Part shown: positions 1 through 10,753 of the stretch, piece after piece
Layout: each line of letters opens with the position of its first letter
How positions within the stretch are numbered: position 1 is the first letter of the stretch
Assembly (NCBI GenBank): GCA_947652605.1
Contig: OX393577.1
Coordinates: forward strand, 28,337,466 to 28,401,465
Direction: 5' to 3'
DNA from: Elmis aenea
Taxonomy: Eukaryota; Arthropoda; Insecta; Coleoptera; Elmidae
Length of the DNA: 64,000 bases
Notes under the pieces: generated by a model
Databases searched by the model: none
Seen by the model: the letters and a program-made list of their open reading frames with translations, nothing else
What the model was told of the DNA's origin: nothing
Program-made: the position numbers and the translations under genes

Positions 1-140
1 ACAGAAGTAATAATTATTATTTGATATACGTAGGTAAAAATACAAATATGTACAACCTTTTATCAAGCCGAAATTTGCACATTAATTAATTACTCACCTT
101 TTATTTTTAATTTCAATAAACATTGTTTTTAATCTATTCT

Positions 141-727
141 ATTAGTATAAGGAGCTACAATAAATTTTTAAAAGTACAAACTTATTCGTACTTCAGATGT
201 TATAGCAAAAAATATAGAAATGTCGAATTTCTTTTTTCTTTCCCAACTTTTTCGTCTTAATCATTAGATCAATTTTATTTGTACTTTTTTATATACTTTT
301 TAATGAAGAATGTAACTCTTATTTTAGATATTTTTTATCACTTACCATTTTCGAGATATTACCTCTAATTTCATTTTTTTATGGGCCGCGAAGTATGGAA
401 CAGTTAAAAGTGCCTTTTTTTCTCTTATTATTGAGATATTACTTGCTATATTAATTTTTTTAAATAAGTCGCAAAATCAGGAAAATTCGTATTTTATCAA
501 TCACTTATCAAGCTATCTATGAAAAAAGAAATAAAAACCAACTTACTAAATATCAAGTGACAGTATCAATTGTCTTTATTAAAATTTTATAGTGCTGTTG
601 TATAAATCGATAGTCCTGGTAGTAATTGTTATAATTATGGCTGCATAAAAAAATAACGAAAAATTTAACATGTAGAGATGTAACATTATTTGCCATAAAA
701 ACTGTGTAGAAGCTAAGCGAATATATG
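141..727. mobile_element. Foldback family A, copy A1, left arm (5' truncated)
   Basis: This matches the left arm of the complete copy at 33551-35033: the TATGAGAGAAGC-like start, the CTTCAGATGTTATA block, and the TGGGCCGCGAAG block near 383. The outer ~90 bp with the CAGGGTGTCCC terminus are missing. The arm stops where family B begins and resumes at 2289 after two nested insertions. Non-coding. Confidence 0.8.
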
Positions 728-729
728 TA

Positions 730-1603
730 CAGGGTGGTCTATTTTCGATGCCCATACAGGGTATCTCGGTTATTATCAGAGATAGAAAAAAACTAAATGC
801 ATAAACTCGATTTATTTTTTCGAGAGAAATTTATTGCCGTAAACAGATTTTTGATATCTTTTTTAATTTTCGAAATATAGCCAAAAACCGATTTTTGGCA
901 CTTTTCAAAAATGTTAAATATCTCGTTTAAACGAGAAGATAGAAAAAAACTTTAAAGACATTTTTCGCATGATTTTTTGTGCTTAATAAGATAGCGATGT
1001 TCAATTGTTTTTTACTTATATCAATGCCGATATATTGCACCTAACTTTCTTATTTTAAATGGCAACCATAGGCAAATTATATATTTTTGAAAAACGCAAA
1101 AAATAAGCTTTCGATTCATGTCAAAGCCAACTATGGTTGTCATTTAAAATAAGAAAGTTAGGTGTAATATATCAATATTTGTATGAGTAAAAAAAAATTG
1201 AACATCGCCATCTTATTAAGGACAAAAAACCATGCAAAAAATTTTTTAAAGTTTTTCTCTATCTTTTCGTTTAAGCGAGATATTTAACATTTTTGATGTC
1301 TTTTTTGATACTCGAAATTAAGCCAACACCATTTTTGGCTCTTTTCAAAAGCACAAAAAATCATGCGAAAAATGTCTTTAAAGTTTTTTTCTATCTTCTC
1401 GTTTAAACGACATATTTAACATTTTTGAAAAGTGCCAAAAATCGGTTTTTGGCTATATTTCGAAAATTAAAAAAGATATTAAAAATCTGTTTGCGGCAAT
1501 AAATTTCTCTCGAAAAAATAAATCGAGTTTATGTATTTACTTTTTTTCTATCTCTGATAATAACCGAGATACCCTGTATGGGCATCGAAAATAGACCACA
1601 CTG
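730..1603. mobile_element. Foldback element, family B, TA target site
   Basis: The ends are inverted copies (CAGGGTGGTCTATTTTCGAT at the left, its near-complement at the right), flanked by TA at 728-729 and 1604-1605. The arms run roughly 730-1075 and 1130-1603 and pair over most of their length around a short loop. The right arm is longer because part of it (about 1228-1420) is duplicated in place. No transposase reading frame. The TA duplication and CAGGG terminus suggest mobilisation by a Tc1/mariner-type enzyme (inference). It lies inside A1. Confidence 0.85.
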
Positions 1604-1609
1604 TACTTA

Positions 1610-2285
1610 CAAGGGAGGGTCACGATACGTTGTCGCTGGAATTTGATTAAGGCTGTGTTTATTGCATCAAGAACATCAAAACTAAATGTATTGCAGAGTT
1701 ATACGTGCCACTGGCCATTTCCTTCGGAAAAATAGGGGAAAAACTAAAGAGTTGAATAATAAAAGTAATTTTTGCGATTGCGTTGGCTATGAAACCGTCA
1801 GAGATAAAATCGAATTTTTTCTATTTACCAATGCGCGCATCCTTTGCAAGTAAAACGGTTCCGGAGAAAAACGTCAACAACGAAACACCTGCATAAGCGC
1901 TATGATTTGAGAAGTTGTGGTATATCTGTATAACAGTTATAAACTATATCTATGCGACTTGCATAGGCGTTTAACATAGGGGAAACCGTTTTAACAAAGG
2001 CCTCGTTTCTCCCGTTTTTCTCCGGAACCGTTTAAGATTTTTTCAAAAACTGCACCATTTTATTTGCAAAGGATGCGCGCATTGGTAAATAGAAAATTTG
2101 TCGAGTTTATCTATGACGGTTTAATGGCCAAAGCGATTATTCAACTCTTCAGTTTTTCCCCTATATTTTCGAAGAAAATGGCCAGTGGCACATATAACTC
2201 TGCAAAACATTTAGTTTTGATGTTCTTGATTCAATAAACACAGCCTTAATCGAATTCTAGGACAACGTATCGTGACCTTTCCTGG
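1610..2285. mobile_element. Palindromic MITE, family C, TTA target site (Harbinger-like)
   Basis: The left end (CAAGGGAGGGTCACGATACG) and right end (complement of CCAGGAAAGGTCACGATACG) are inverted and the pairing runs far inward, for example over the CTGGCCATTTTC block near 1705 and 2180. TTA at 1607-1609 is repeated at 2286-2288. Removing the element restores the family A sequence CTTAGAGC. A 3-bp TTA duplication is the PIF/Harbinger signature, but no transposase is present to confirm the class. Confidence 0.8.
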
Positions 2286-2288
2286 TTA

Positions 2289-2870
2289 GAGCGGTATCCC
2301 AAGGAAAGGCAATAAAGTGCGCGTAATTACAGAAATTCGGAAATTAATTTTAAAGAATATGGTTTCTTCAAGAAACCAACCAATAATCCAAACAAATCAA
2401 TGAAGAATTAGAATGATCTGTTTTTACAAAGTTTCTATTGCAAATAATGTAGCATCTCATGATGTCAAATTTTTCATTAGTTCTAAATGTGCCCGTAATC
2501 ATAAATGATAACAAATTTGCTACAAAGACTATCAAATTACACAACAACACTATAAAATTCTAATAAATGATACCGCAGACAAATGGTAACTATCACTTGA
2601 GTTGACATTTAATTAGTTGTTTTTTGTTTCTTAGATTATAGATAGCTGGATAAGTGATTGGTGTAATACGATTTTTCTTGATTTTGTGACTTATTTATAA
2701 AAATAGATAATACATAATAGTAAGCAACATTTTATTTAAAAAAAGCACATTGAACTGTTCTATAGCCAACTTCGCGGCCCATAAGAAAAAAATCAAGTTA
2801 AGGGTAATATCTCGAAAATGGTGTGATAAAAAAAATTTAAAATAATTCTCCATTAAAAAGTACATCAAGT
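2289..2870. mobile_element. Foldback family A, copy A1, right part (3' truncated)
   Basis: This continues A1 after the B and C insertions. It matches 34250-34805 of the complete copy, including the GGTTTCTTC-AAGAAACCAACC centre, the GCTACAAAGACTATC block and the AACTTCGCGGCCC block near 2770. It ends about 235 bp short of the expected CACCCTG terminus. Small reading frames here are chance. Confidence 0.8.
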
Positions 2871-3889
2871 AGTAGATAGGCTGCTTTGTTGATTTATACC
2901 GTGGCGAAGCGCTGATGGTTTTTGTAACGCACCTTGAGCAAAAATGATAACGAGGTTAATCGATCGTAAATAAAATTGCACATCGAAGTCACTTAATATG
3001 TATTGTGCGATCAAACGTATGTACATTAAAAAGTAATAACTTGGTGCCATGTGGTCAAAATGAATAATATTATTATTAAATTCACCATTATATTCGATGT
3101 AAAAATTATAGCACGTTATTAACAAAATTATACCCATAATTATTTTGCATATATATTTTCATTTTCATATTGCGTCAATAATAATTGTAAGTTCTATTGA
3201 TCTCGTTTTGGCGATGACGTAACTGCACCTATAACAATTTTAATGGTACGGTTCTATTCAACATATTAATTATAGAAATATTTTAGACTGCTTCCATTGG
3301 ATTCGCTATTTCTCACTTTCATATTGATCCACACATATTATAAAGTCATTAAATCCGTAATTATTCTGGTTGCGCCTTCAGTATACAAGCAATTAACATG
3401 TTACCTCCGTTATTCAGCAATAAAACAGATATATAAACTATAATATATTTTTCGGACACGGTCTACTACGATGAAATTCACCTCGAATATGATATGCAAA
3501 TTAAGTCATATAAAAATATATTTATTTGTCAGCAAACACGTTATTTAGTACCTACTTAGAAAAGACGTTAGACCTTTAATTACCTGCGTCTTTTTCATTT
3601 TATTATGTTTTAATTTATGTGCAGTAATGAGCATAGCAGCTGAAAAAATAAGATTAGAAAAATTATATTTCATGAAAAAAATACATTTATAAAAATAAAA
3701 GTTATGCTTATCTTGAAAAAAAAAATGTTTTTATTCGTTTTCTATAGTGTAGTAATTCTTTTTTTTAATAGCAAATACCTTTGCTTATCAGATTTTTGTT
3801 TTGTGTACGTATATGCCAGATATTAAAATTGTACATTGTTGAAATAAGTTTTTCTTATAGCCTAAAAAAATCGCGTCCGTTATTTGATA
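2871..3889. other. AT-rich stretch, nothing recognised
   Basis: I see no conserved protein signature, inverted-repeat pair or tandem array. Small reading frames have no recognisable motif. Confidence 0.5.
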
Positions 3890-3897
3890 TCCTATAT

Positions 3898-4511
3898 CAG
3901 AGGTTCCCAATCTTTTTAAGATATTGTACCGGTTTGTAGTAAACAATATGGTGGCGTACCAGTCCAAAAAAAAATTCCTAAATTCCCAACTGATGACTTT
4001 TTTTTTAGGTAAATATTTTGTAAACAGAATTCAATGCTATATGTACAATTGTAATAAAAACAATTTAATTCGTAAGTACTTTTATTACACTAAATATAAA
4101 TGCATGTGTATCATATATAGATATAATAATAATTCTAATTATTGTAATTAATGTGAGGGTTGCGCCTGTTTACTTTTTATCAGTGTAGAAATATCTAGTT
4201 CAATTTTGGTCAGTTTAAGGTTAACATCAGACCCAATATTAAGCAATGATTGGTTATTTTATTTTCGGTCTGAAATTAGCGGGCATCAATCATTTTCGAT
4301 CACCCGATATAAACCGATAATTATTTTAAATGTACATATGTGTACAAATCTGTCACTATCTTCTTCTTCTTCTACACACATGTGATAACACATAACAAAG
4401 ATGCTATATAAAAAAATGTAAAAAAAAATTATTTCATTTGCTTATCGCGTACCGGTAGCTCGACATTCGCGTACCGGAACCGGTACGCGTACCACAGTTT
4501 GGGAACGCCTG
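3898..4511. mobile_element. hAT-type MITE with perfect 8-bp duplication
   Basis: The left end CAGAGGTTCCCAATC and right end GTTTGGGAACGCCTG form an imperfect terminal inverted repeat of the hAT CAGNGGTTCCCAA type. TCCTATAT flanks both sides (3890-3897 and 4512-4519), an exact 8-bp duplication as hAT elements make. The right subterminal region repeats the word GTACCG/CGGTAC several times (4449-4493), and one copy occurs near the left end. The 614-bp body has no transposase; a 75-codon open frame inside shows nothing recognisable. Confidence 0.92.
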
Positions 4512-4519
4512 TCCTATAT

Positions 4520-5990
4520 AATAATTAATATAATAGTGTGAAGTTTTTGCTTTAATCCAAAATTACAAAAAAACAGTAGTTAAAAAAATATTTTGTTAAA
4601 GTATTAGGGTGCATATGTGGTCTGTATTGCAGTGGCGTAGCGAGAGGGAGGCAAGGGGGTATCGATGCCTGGTCGCCAGTCTTGAAGGGCGCCGCGAAAA
4701 AAAACTATGCCCCGGGCGCCATTTACCTCCGCCATTTACAATAATTAGGTTAATTGGAATTCCTGGGGCAACACTTTAAACTTTTTATACACGAAATTAC
4801 TCTTACACCCTATGGGTAAAAAAAAATAGATTATGGTTATATAATATACACGAAAAACACAAAACAGTGTTACTGCAAAAGTCTTTTGGTGTCCACGTTA
4901 GCTAGTCTTATTGTCAGTATAAGTATTGAGTCGGTATAAACTTTTTAACTCAGCATATCCATAAATAACTTAACAAACCAATAGTTTTACAGAAAATTTG
5001 GTAGTGTTGGCAACAATAAAAAACGATAATAACGAAAATATATAAAAACGTTAATTCGCTTAATCTTAGTAGTCTTTAATGACCACATGCCATTTGGTTT
5101 ACAGGTCGTCTGGGATTCAAAGACATAAACTTTGCTTAGTTTGTCTCACAGCTACGTTCTTGATTGTATTATTTTTTATCATTGACAGCCCAGTTTTACA
5201 TGAAATATTAAAATTGTAGATTCAAATAGAATTTGATTATCAAGTGTGTTTAGCTTCTTATAAGAACTTATTCCATTTTTTATTTAATAGAAATATACTA
5301 AACTAAATGATTCACAAAGATATCGCGTTAGCCATCGATATTTATCTCTAGCACTTTAAAGATATTCCTAAAATGTTTTTTTTTTGAAAGACGAATTTAT
5401 TAAGTGATTCGGATGAAACAACAGGCAGATTGTATAACACACATTCATCTATTAAACCGGCGTCATTTTAATCTTATAAATAATTTGCATTTGCCTAATT
5501 GGTGATCGGACCACACACGTTGAAACAAGTGACGGTGTTTTATAAACGCTATATATGTTTCTTGGCTCTAATAGATGATTATTACTTTTCTTACAAGTTT
5601 ATTTAAATACGTTTTATGTAGAACTGTTTGCCAATTAAAAATATGAGATTAAAGATGATGTTTATAATACTGGCAACTTAAAAAAAAACATAATACCCTA
5701 ATCAGCTGAATAAGAAAACAACGTGGAGCAGATATTATGCATTATAAATAATTTGATCTTCAATTACTTCGTGTCGGACAATTTTAAGAAAATTGATTTG
5801 TAATAGTCGCATATAATTTAGGATATTTTTTGTCCTCAAAAGTTATGCTACTGATTAATATTTTAGTCATCGAATCTTTCAGTCTCGTAGTGGTGAGCTG
5901 GTCGTAAGTGCGAGCGGTCGTTAAACAGGTAGATCGTTAAGTGAGAAGTGCCTGTATTTAACAAGGAAACCAAAGCTTTATCTCTAGAAA
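4520..5990. other. AT-rich stretch with one transposon-end remnant
   Basis: Apart from the GC-richer hAT-like end at 4630-4740, I recognise nothing here. Confidence 0.5.
4630..4740 (+). mobile_element. hAT-like left end remnant
   Basis: CAGTGGCGTAGCGAG followed by a GC-rich GGGGGTATCGATGCC and GGGCGCCGCG block resembles the common hAT terminus CAGTGGCGTAGC. No matching right end was found downstream, so this is a truncated or very decayed copy. Confidence 0.5.
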
Positions 5991-5994
5991 TAAA

Positions 5995-6031
5995 AAAAAA
6001 TGTAAGGCTAGGTACTTTCTGCGACACCCTG
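5995..6031. mobile_element. Right end of an unidentified TA-flanked element
   Basis: GGTACTTTCTGCGACACCCTG followed by TA is the complement of a CAGGGTGTCGCAG terminus. It is similar to, but not the same as, the family A end 80 bp downstream. No left partner was found, so it is a remnant. Confidence 0.45.
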
Positions 6032-6109
6032 TATGAGGTCTGTTGGAATAATTTCTAGATGTAATACTACAAGTAATCGAAATAGTATTGTTGTCTAGCA
6101 TAGTCTATA

Positions 6110-6554
6110 CAGGGTGTCCCGGATAACATTTCCAGCACGAGGATCTCGCTTATTATAAGAGATATAGGTGCAATTAGATGAGTTATTCCTAAGTATGAGA
6201 GAAGCTACAATCAATTTTTACCAGTACAAAATTCCTCGTACTTCAGAAGTTATATCAAAAAATATGAAAATGTCGATTTTCTTTTTTCTCTTATAACTTT
6301 TTTGTTTTATACATAAGATCAATTTTATAAGTACTTTCTTAAGACACTTTTTAATGAAGAATGTAACTGATATTTAAGTTTTTTTTATCACTTACCATTT
6401 TTGAGTTATTACCCCTAACTTCATTTTTTCTTATGAGCCGCGAAGTTGGCTATGGAAAATTTAAATGTGCTTGTGGTTGTTTTAAATGAGATATTACTTG
6501 CTATATCTATTTTCATAAATAACCCATGCTGGAAATGTTATCTGGGACACCCTG
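6110..6554. mobile_element. Foldback family A, deletion derivative A2
   Basis: Both termini are present (CAGGGTGTCCCGGATAAC and its inverted partner) with TA at 6108-6109 and 6555-6556. The first ~410 bp follow the left arm of the complete copy. The right arm is reduced to about 30 bp (CATGCTGGAAATGTTATC), so the centre and most of one arm have been deleted. It shows that only the terminal bases need to be kept at the right side. Confidence 0.88.
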
Positions 6555-6556
6555 TA

Positions 6557-7983
6557 TATAGGTACTTAAGGTCGATTGACGACTAACGATGGACCGCTAT
6601 ACAATTTTTGTTGCAATGTCAAAGGGATTGGATTTAAGAAAAAAGAAAAAATTCGCACTTGTTTTTGTCCCGTCTTAAGAACTACAAACAAAAAGTTGAA
6701 AAGAAATTCTGAATATGAAAAGAATGTCAGTCGTATTTTGTAATTTCATTGTTTAATTAATATGATTATGCTATAAATTATAATAAATATTTGGTGAGCT
6801 GTGACATATAGCAATATAATTTTCTTAAAAACCAGGTAAGATAAATATCGGTAAATACAATGATTGTTCTAAAGGTAGGTAGGGTAGTGTTAGCAATAAT
6901 TCCACATATAATCTGCCGCCCTGTATATACACTCACATATATCAGTGTCTGCGCCAATTAGTGCACTTAAATTTGTTTAATAGCTAATGCTGTATATAGT
7001 AGAGCTTACACGTTTATGACGGTTTCCCACCCGTCTATAGTAAAAAATAAACTATCGCTAAGTGTAGGTACCTTAGTTAATATCGCAGGGTTTTTACATT
7101 AATCTTCATAAATTTAAATACGTACGTCTCTATTCCTCCTTTTGTAATATCTGTGGTGGAATTAACCGCATTTCATTTATTTATAAAGTGTAAAACAACG
7201 AAGCGTGTCCGAGCCAGTGGAGCGCGACCCGTTGAAAGGAGAGTAGCAAATGCTTTACTAAAAGTGGTTATTAGTACCCGATTTGACGTCTAACTTATTA
7301 GTTCGATATTTATATGTCTACAAGAATTTATAGAGAATTTCAGATATAAATTAGCTAAAGCTAAAACCTTACTTTCAAGAATGTAGCAAATGCCTATACG
7401 TTATGAGTTTAAATAACCACAACGATACATTTTTACTCGGTTTATTTATTTATTTTATTTATTACGCAAATTACTACCACATACTTTAAAGTATTTTATT
7501 TTGAACTACGGTGTCCTATCGCTTTTAAAGCATTTTAATGCACGTAGCTGTACTATATTTCTGTTCCATTTTATAGCGAATTAAATTTATGAACAATTAG
7601 CGCGCATATTTACGATTTGGTGCCGCTATCGAACTAGTATAAGTTTTGTTGGGAGCGAGGTACGACTGAAGCACAGGTGGCCGACAAAGTGCAATGTCAA
7701 TTTGTATATAAAGTTGCTCATTTGCAATAATTATGGACGATTTTGATGTAGAACTGCAGGCCGAGAGTTTAATTATGTCAGTTTACAGACCATAAAGGGT
7801 AAATGAGTTTTGCATTGTTTAAAATTTAGATGACGGGAGGTGTGTGTGGAAATATAGTTGGTGGTTATGCATTAATTTTGATTTTAGGCATATAACCACA
7901 GTTTTATGAACCAATACGGATACGTTTTTGTAAAAAAGGTATTAAATAGATTTTTAGAGATTTTTTTATTCAAGCAATTTCTA
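6557..7983. other. AT-rich stretch, nothing firm
   Basis: A slightly GC-richer segment around 7200-7250 and another at 7655-7690 stand out, but I cannot link either to a gene or repeat. GCCCTGTATATAC near 6920 may be another worn transposon end. Confidence 0.45.
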
Positions 7984-7985
7984 TA

Positions 7986-8740
7986 CAAGGATGCGCAAAA
8001 GTATGGAAACAGACAAATATCTAGAATATTATTGCAGATATAACAATTAAATTTTGTGTCTGAGCGTTATGGTATTTTTAGGATTCGATGAAAATATTAA
8101 GGTTGCAATGCGACTACCGGTTCAACCGGAAACGAACTCAAACTTTAAAATTTAAAATAGATTTGGATTCCTCTCAAAATTTGCTTTAAAAAATGTAAAG
8201 GTTATATGGGTCTAAAGTCAACCGTTTTTGTAAAATATACATTTTTATGAACATTTTGAGCGATACAATAATCTCAACTTTTTTTTAACATTTAATCTAT
8301 TTAAAAAAGCAGTAAAATATCGTTGGAAAATTAGATTGCCAATAAATTAATTAACACTTTGCGCTAGTTACATTTAAAAAATATTATACAGGGTGCTTTT
8401 TACGCTTGGTCAAACTCTTGAAACTTTAAACATCGATAACTCAATTTTTTTAAATGCTACAGCCTTATTTGTTTTTGCAGTCTTGTAGAAAATTTGATTG
8501 TCTTTTAAAAACATTAAGCGTGTTTCATACCTAAAACTGATATTTTTCGAGACATCGCGATTTTATTAATAATTATTAGGGCATCGTAATATTTTCGAGT
8601 AGGCTGTGAAGGTAGACGGCGGTAATTTTGAAACAATTGAAAGATAAAAACAAGGAAGTTGTAATATTATCTTTTTCTCACTTATTTTTGACATTTTTTA
8701 TTTATATATTTGTCTGTTTCCATACTTTTGCGCAACCCTG
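7986..8740. mobile_element. Tc1/mariner-type MITE, family E copy E1
   Basis: The left end CAAGGATGCGCAAAAGTATG and the inverted right end (CATACTTTTGCGCAACCCTG) share about 35 bp, with TA at 7984-7985 and 8741-8742. A terminus with GCGCAAAAGTATGGAAAC is typical of Tc1-like elements. The 755-bp body carries no transposase. TACAGGGTGCTTTTTACGC at about 8390 may be a second, older terminus inside it. The first ~300 bp recur at 25320. Confidence 0.85.
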
Positions 8741-8742
8741 TA

Positions 8743-9083
8743 TTAAAATTGTGCAAATGTTAATTTAAAGGCTATAACAATGGTAGGTATGATAGAAAAC
8801 ACAGAAACCAGTAAAAACAGTTGAAATGGGTCGTACATATGCAGAGAACAACGAAAGGCGAGAAGATAGCGTTATAGAAAGGGAGGAAGTTTAAATAGCA
8901 ACTGCTGGAAGGAAGGACTGAAGTCACTGAAACTCCGACGACAAAAAGAAAACGAACAAGAAAACATAAAAGTTTTCGGTTATGTGCAATTAAGTATGTG
9001 GTTGATCTTTTGCTAGCAGTAAATCAAGAATACTAAAGTCTTACAGCCAAAACTGCCTTTCAAGGTTTTTGGTAGTTTTTGAA
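8743..9083. other. Unassigned stretch before a retrotransposon remnant
   Basis: Purine-rich on the plus strand (8830-8980), with short basic reading frames. It may be an eroded upstream part of the retrotransposon that follows, but no motif supports this. Confidence 0.35.
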
Positions 9084-9905
9084 TTTGGAAAAATAAACAT
9101 AACTGAGCTAATGTTCGCAGACCACGTGGTCTTAGTCGCGGAAACATAATCTAGAAACTCTAAACCAGGAATTGGAAAAATCAGTATGAAACTATATACA
9201 GAAAACACTAAAACTATGATTGTTACAACAGAGAACAAAGGGCATCATCACATTAAATGAGCTTAGGTTAGAACAGGTAGAAAGCTTTAAATATTTAGTA
9301 GTGATCATAGAGAAAAATTGAGGAATGGACAAGAAAATAAGCGAAAGAACAGAAAATGTGGGAAGAATATTTAACAGTTTAAGAACAACATTTATTGGAA
9401 ATAGAGAAGTCCCAAAACGAACAAAAGTGGAAGTGGTCAAAAAGGTAGTAACTCAGGAACTTTTAAACGTAGACACTCACAAATAAAAATAGTAGCCGTG
9501 TGAATGCAGTAGAAATGGAATTTCTACGAAAAATCTAAGGAAAAAGCAAAAAGGATAGAATCAGAAATGAAACATATGGAGAACAATTAAAGATAAAATC
9601 AGTTGAAACAAAAATACAAGAAAGACAGTAGGGATGGTTGGGTCACATTTATACTACGAAAAAAGATAGATTAACCAGAAAAGCCTATGAAGCAAGATCA
9701 CAGGTAAAAAAACATAAGAGGTAGACCGAGAAAAACCTAGCAAGACGAAGTAAAAAAGCAGCAACGGATAGAAACATCAAATGGAAAGACCATAAAAAAT
9801 CTAGCACTGTAAATAAAAACATGGAAAAAGTCAGCACAACACAACACAACAGTCCTACACCTAACAGTTGAAGGACTAATGACTAAATAAAAATATAAAA
9901 ATAAT
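9084..9905 (+). pseudogene. RTE-like non-LTR retrotransposon, RT C-terminus and 3' tail
   Basis: Reading the plus strand across several frames gives the end of a reverse transcriptase. A FADHVVLVAET block at 9114-9146 is the catalytic FADD box with the second Asp changed to His. It is followed by ESFKYLV near 9278, a GWLGHIYTTKKDR-like segment near 9630 and a KRGRPRKTLQDEVK-like segment near 9715. Frames are broken by stops and shifts. The remnant ends with a tail (GTCCTACACCTAACAGTTGA at 9852) that recurs at 44701, so that tail marks the 3' end of the family. 5' truncation is usual for such elements. Inactive. Confidence 0.82.
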
Positions 9906-10430
9906 TTTTACTAATTTTTGGCTTCCGAAACTTCAGGTGCGTATTATACGCGAGTACTAAAAAATATGCCATTTTGGATATCGAACGTAACTTACCTTAG
10001 AAAGTTTGTCAACTTTCTTTCACTGTTCGACAGTGAAAATAGCGCGAAATTGAATGTGTCAGACATGAAATTTCCTTATTCTGAGCCCTAAAATGAATTC
10101 TGGAAAATATTATATCTACTGTTTTTTTAACAAATGTTTTATAAAATAAAATTTTGAAAACTTATAGTGCGTATTATACACGTGTAATTACATTTGTTTG
10201 AGCTAAACAAGCCTGCGTGTTAAACACGATAGCGTATTATAAGTGAGATTTTACGGTATACGTTGTCAAATGGTAAAATGTGACGTTTAATCAAATGCTT
10301 TGTGATTCTACTAAATACGAATATTTGTCAAATGGATAAGAAGTTAAACTTGTTTAAATACCTTCATGATTGTTTTAGGATTTAGTTTAATACGTTTGTA
10401 CAACCAGGGATTTATTTATATGACTAAATA
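9906..10430. other. Unassigned, with three GCGTATTATA words
   Basis: GTGCGTATTATACGCGAG near 9940, GTGCGTATTATACACGTG near 10168 and AGCGTATTATAAGTGAG near 10228 are related words in the same orientation, possibly subterminal motifs of a worn element. No boundaries could be set. Confidence 0.35.
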
Positions 10431-10753
10431 CATCCAGGCATCCAGCAAAATATTGACCAGGTAAGTATATATATTTTTTTGATATCCCTTGCTCAGTAAT
10501 TGATCATTTTAGCATCCTTCATTATTAGACCAAATTTAAGACATCGTTACCGCATACACTATTGCCATTGTTGTTACTTATAAAAAACCTTTAACTAACC
10601 TAAACCTGAACGATACTTACTAAATAGTATGCCAGTAGAGATGCGCGCGAATATTAAATGACAGTTGGTCTAATAATAAAGGCTGCTAACACGATAAATC
10701 ACCCGTTTTCTTAAAATTTAATTTACCTGATAATTTTACTAGATGCCTGGATG
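10431..10753. mobile_element. MITE with ~35-bp inverted ends, itself interrupted
   Basis: CATCCAGGCATCCAGCAAAA at the left pairs with the complement of CATCCAGGCATCTAGTAAAA at the right, and pairing continues to an ACCAGGTAA/TTACCTGA step. The centre is occupied by a second inverted-repeat unit (10509-10689). Flanking duplication not clear. Class unknown. Confidence 0.65.
10509..10689. mobile_element. 181-bp MITE nested in the 10431-10753 element
   Basis: The ends TTAGCATCCTTCATTATTAG and CTAATAATAAAGGCTGCTAA are inverted repeats of about 24 bp with a few mismatches. TTA/TAA lies at the edges, which would fit Harbinger or another TA-type target. No coding sequence. Confidence 0.65.
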
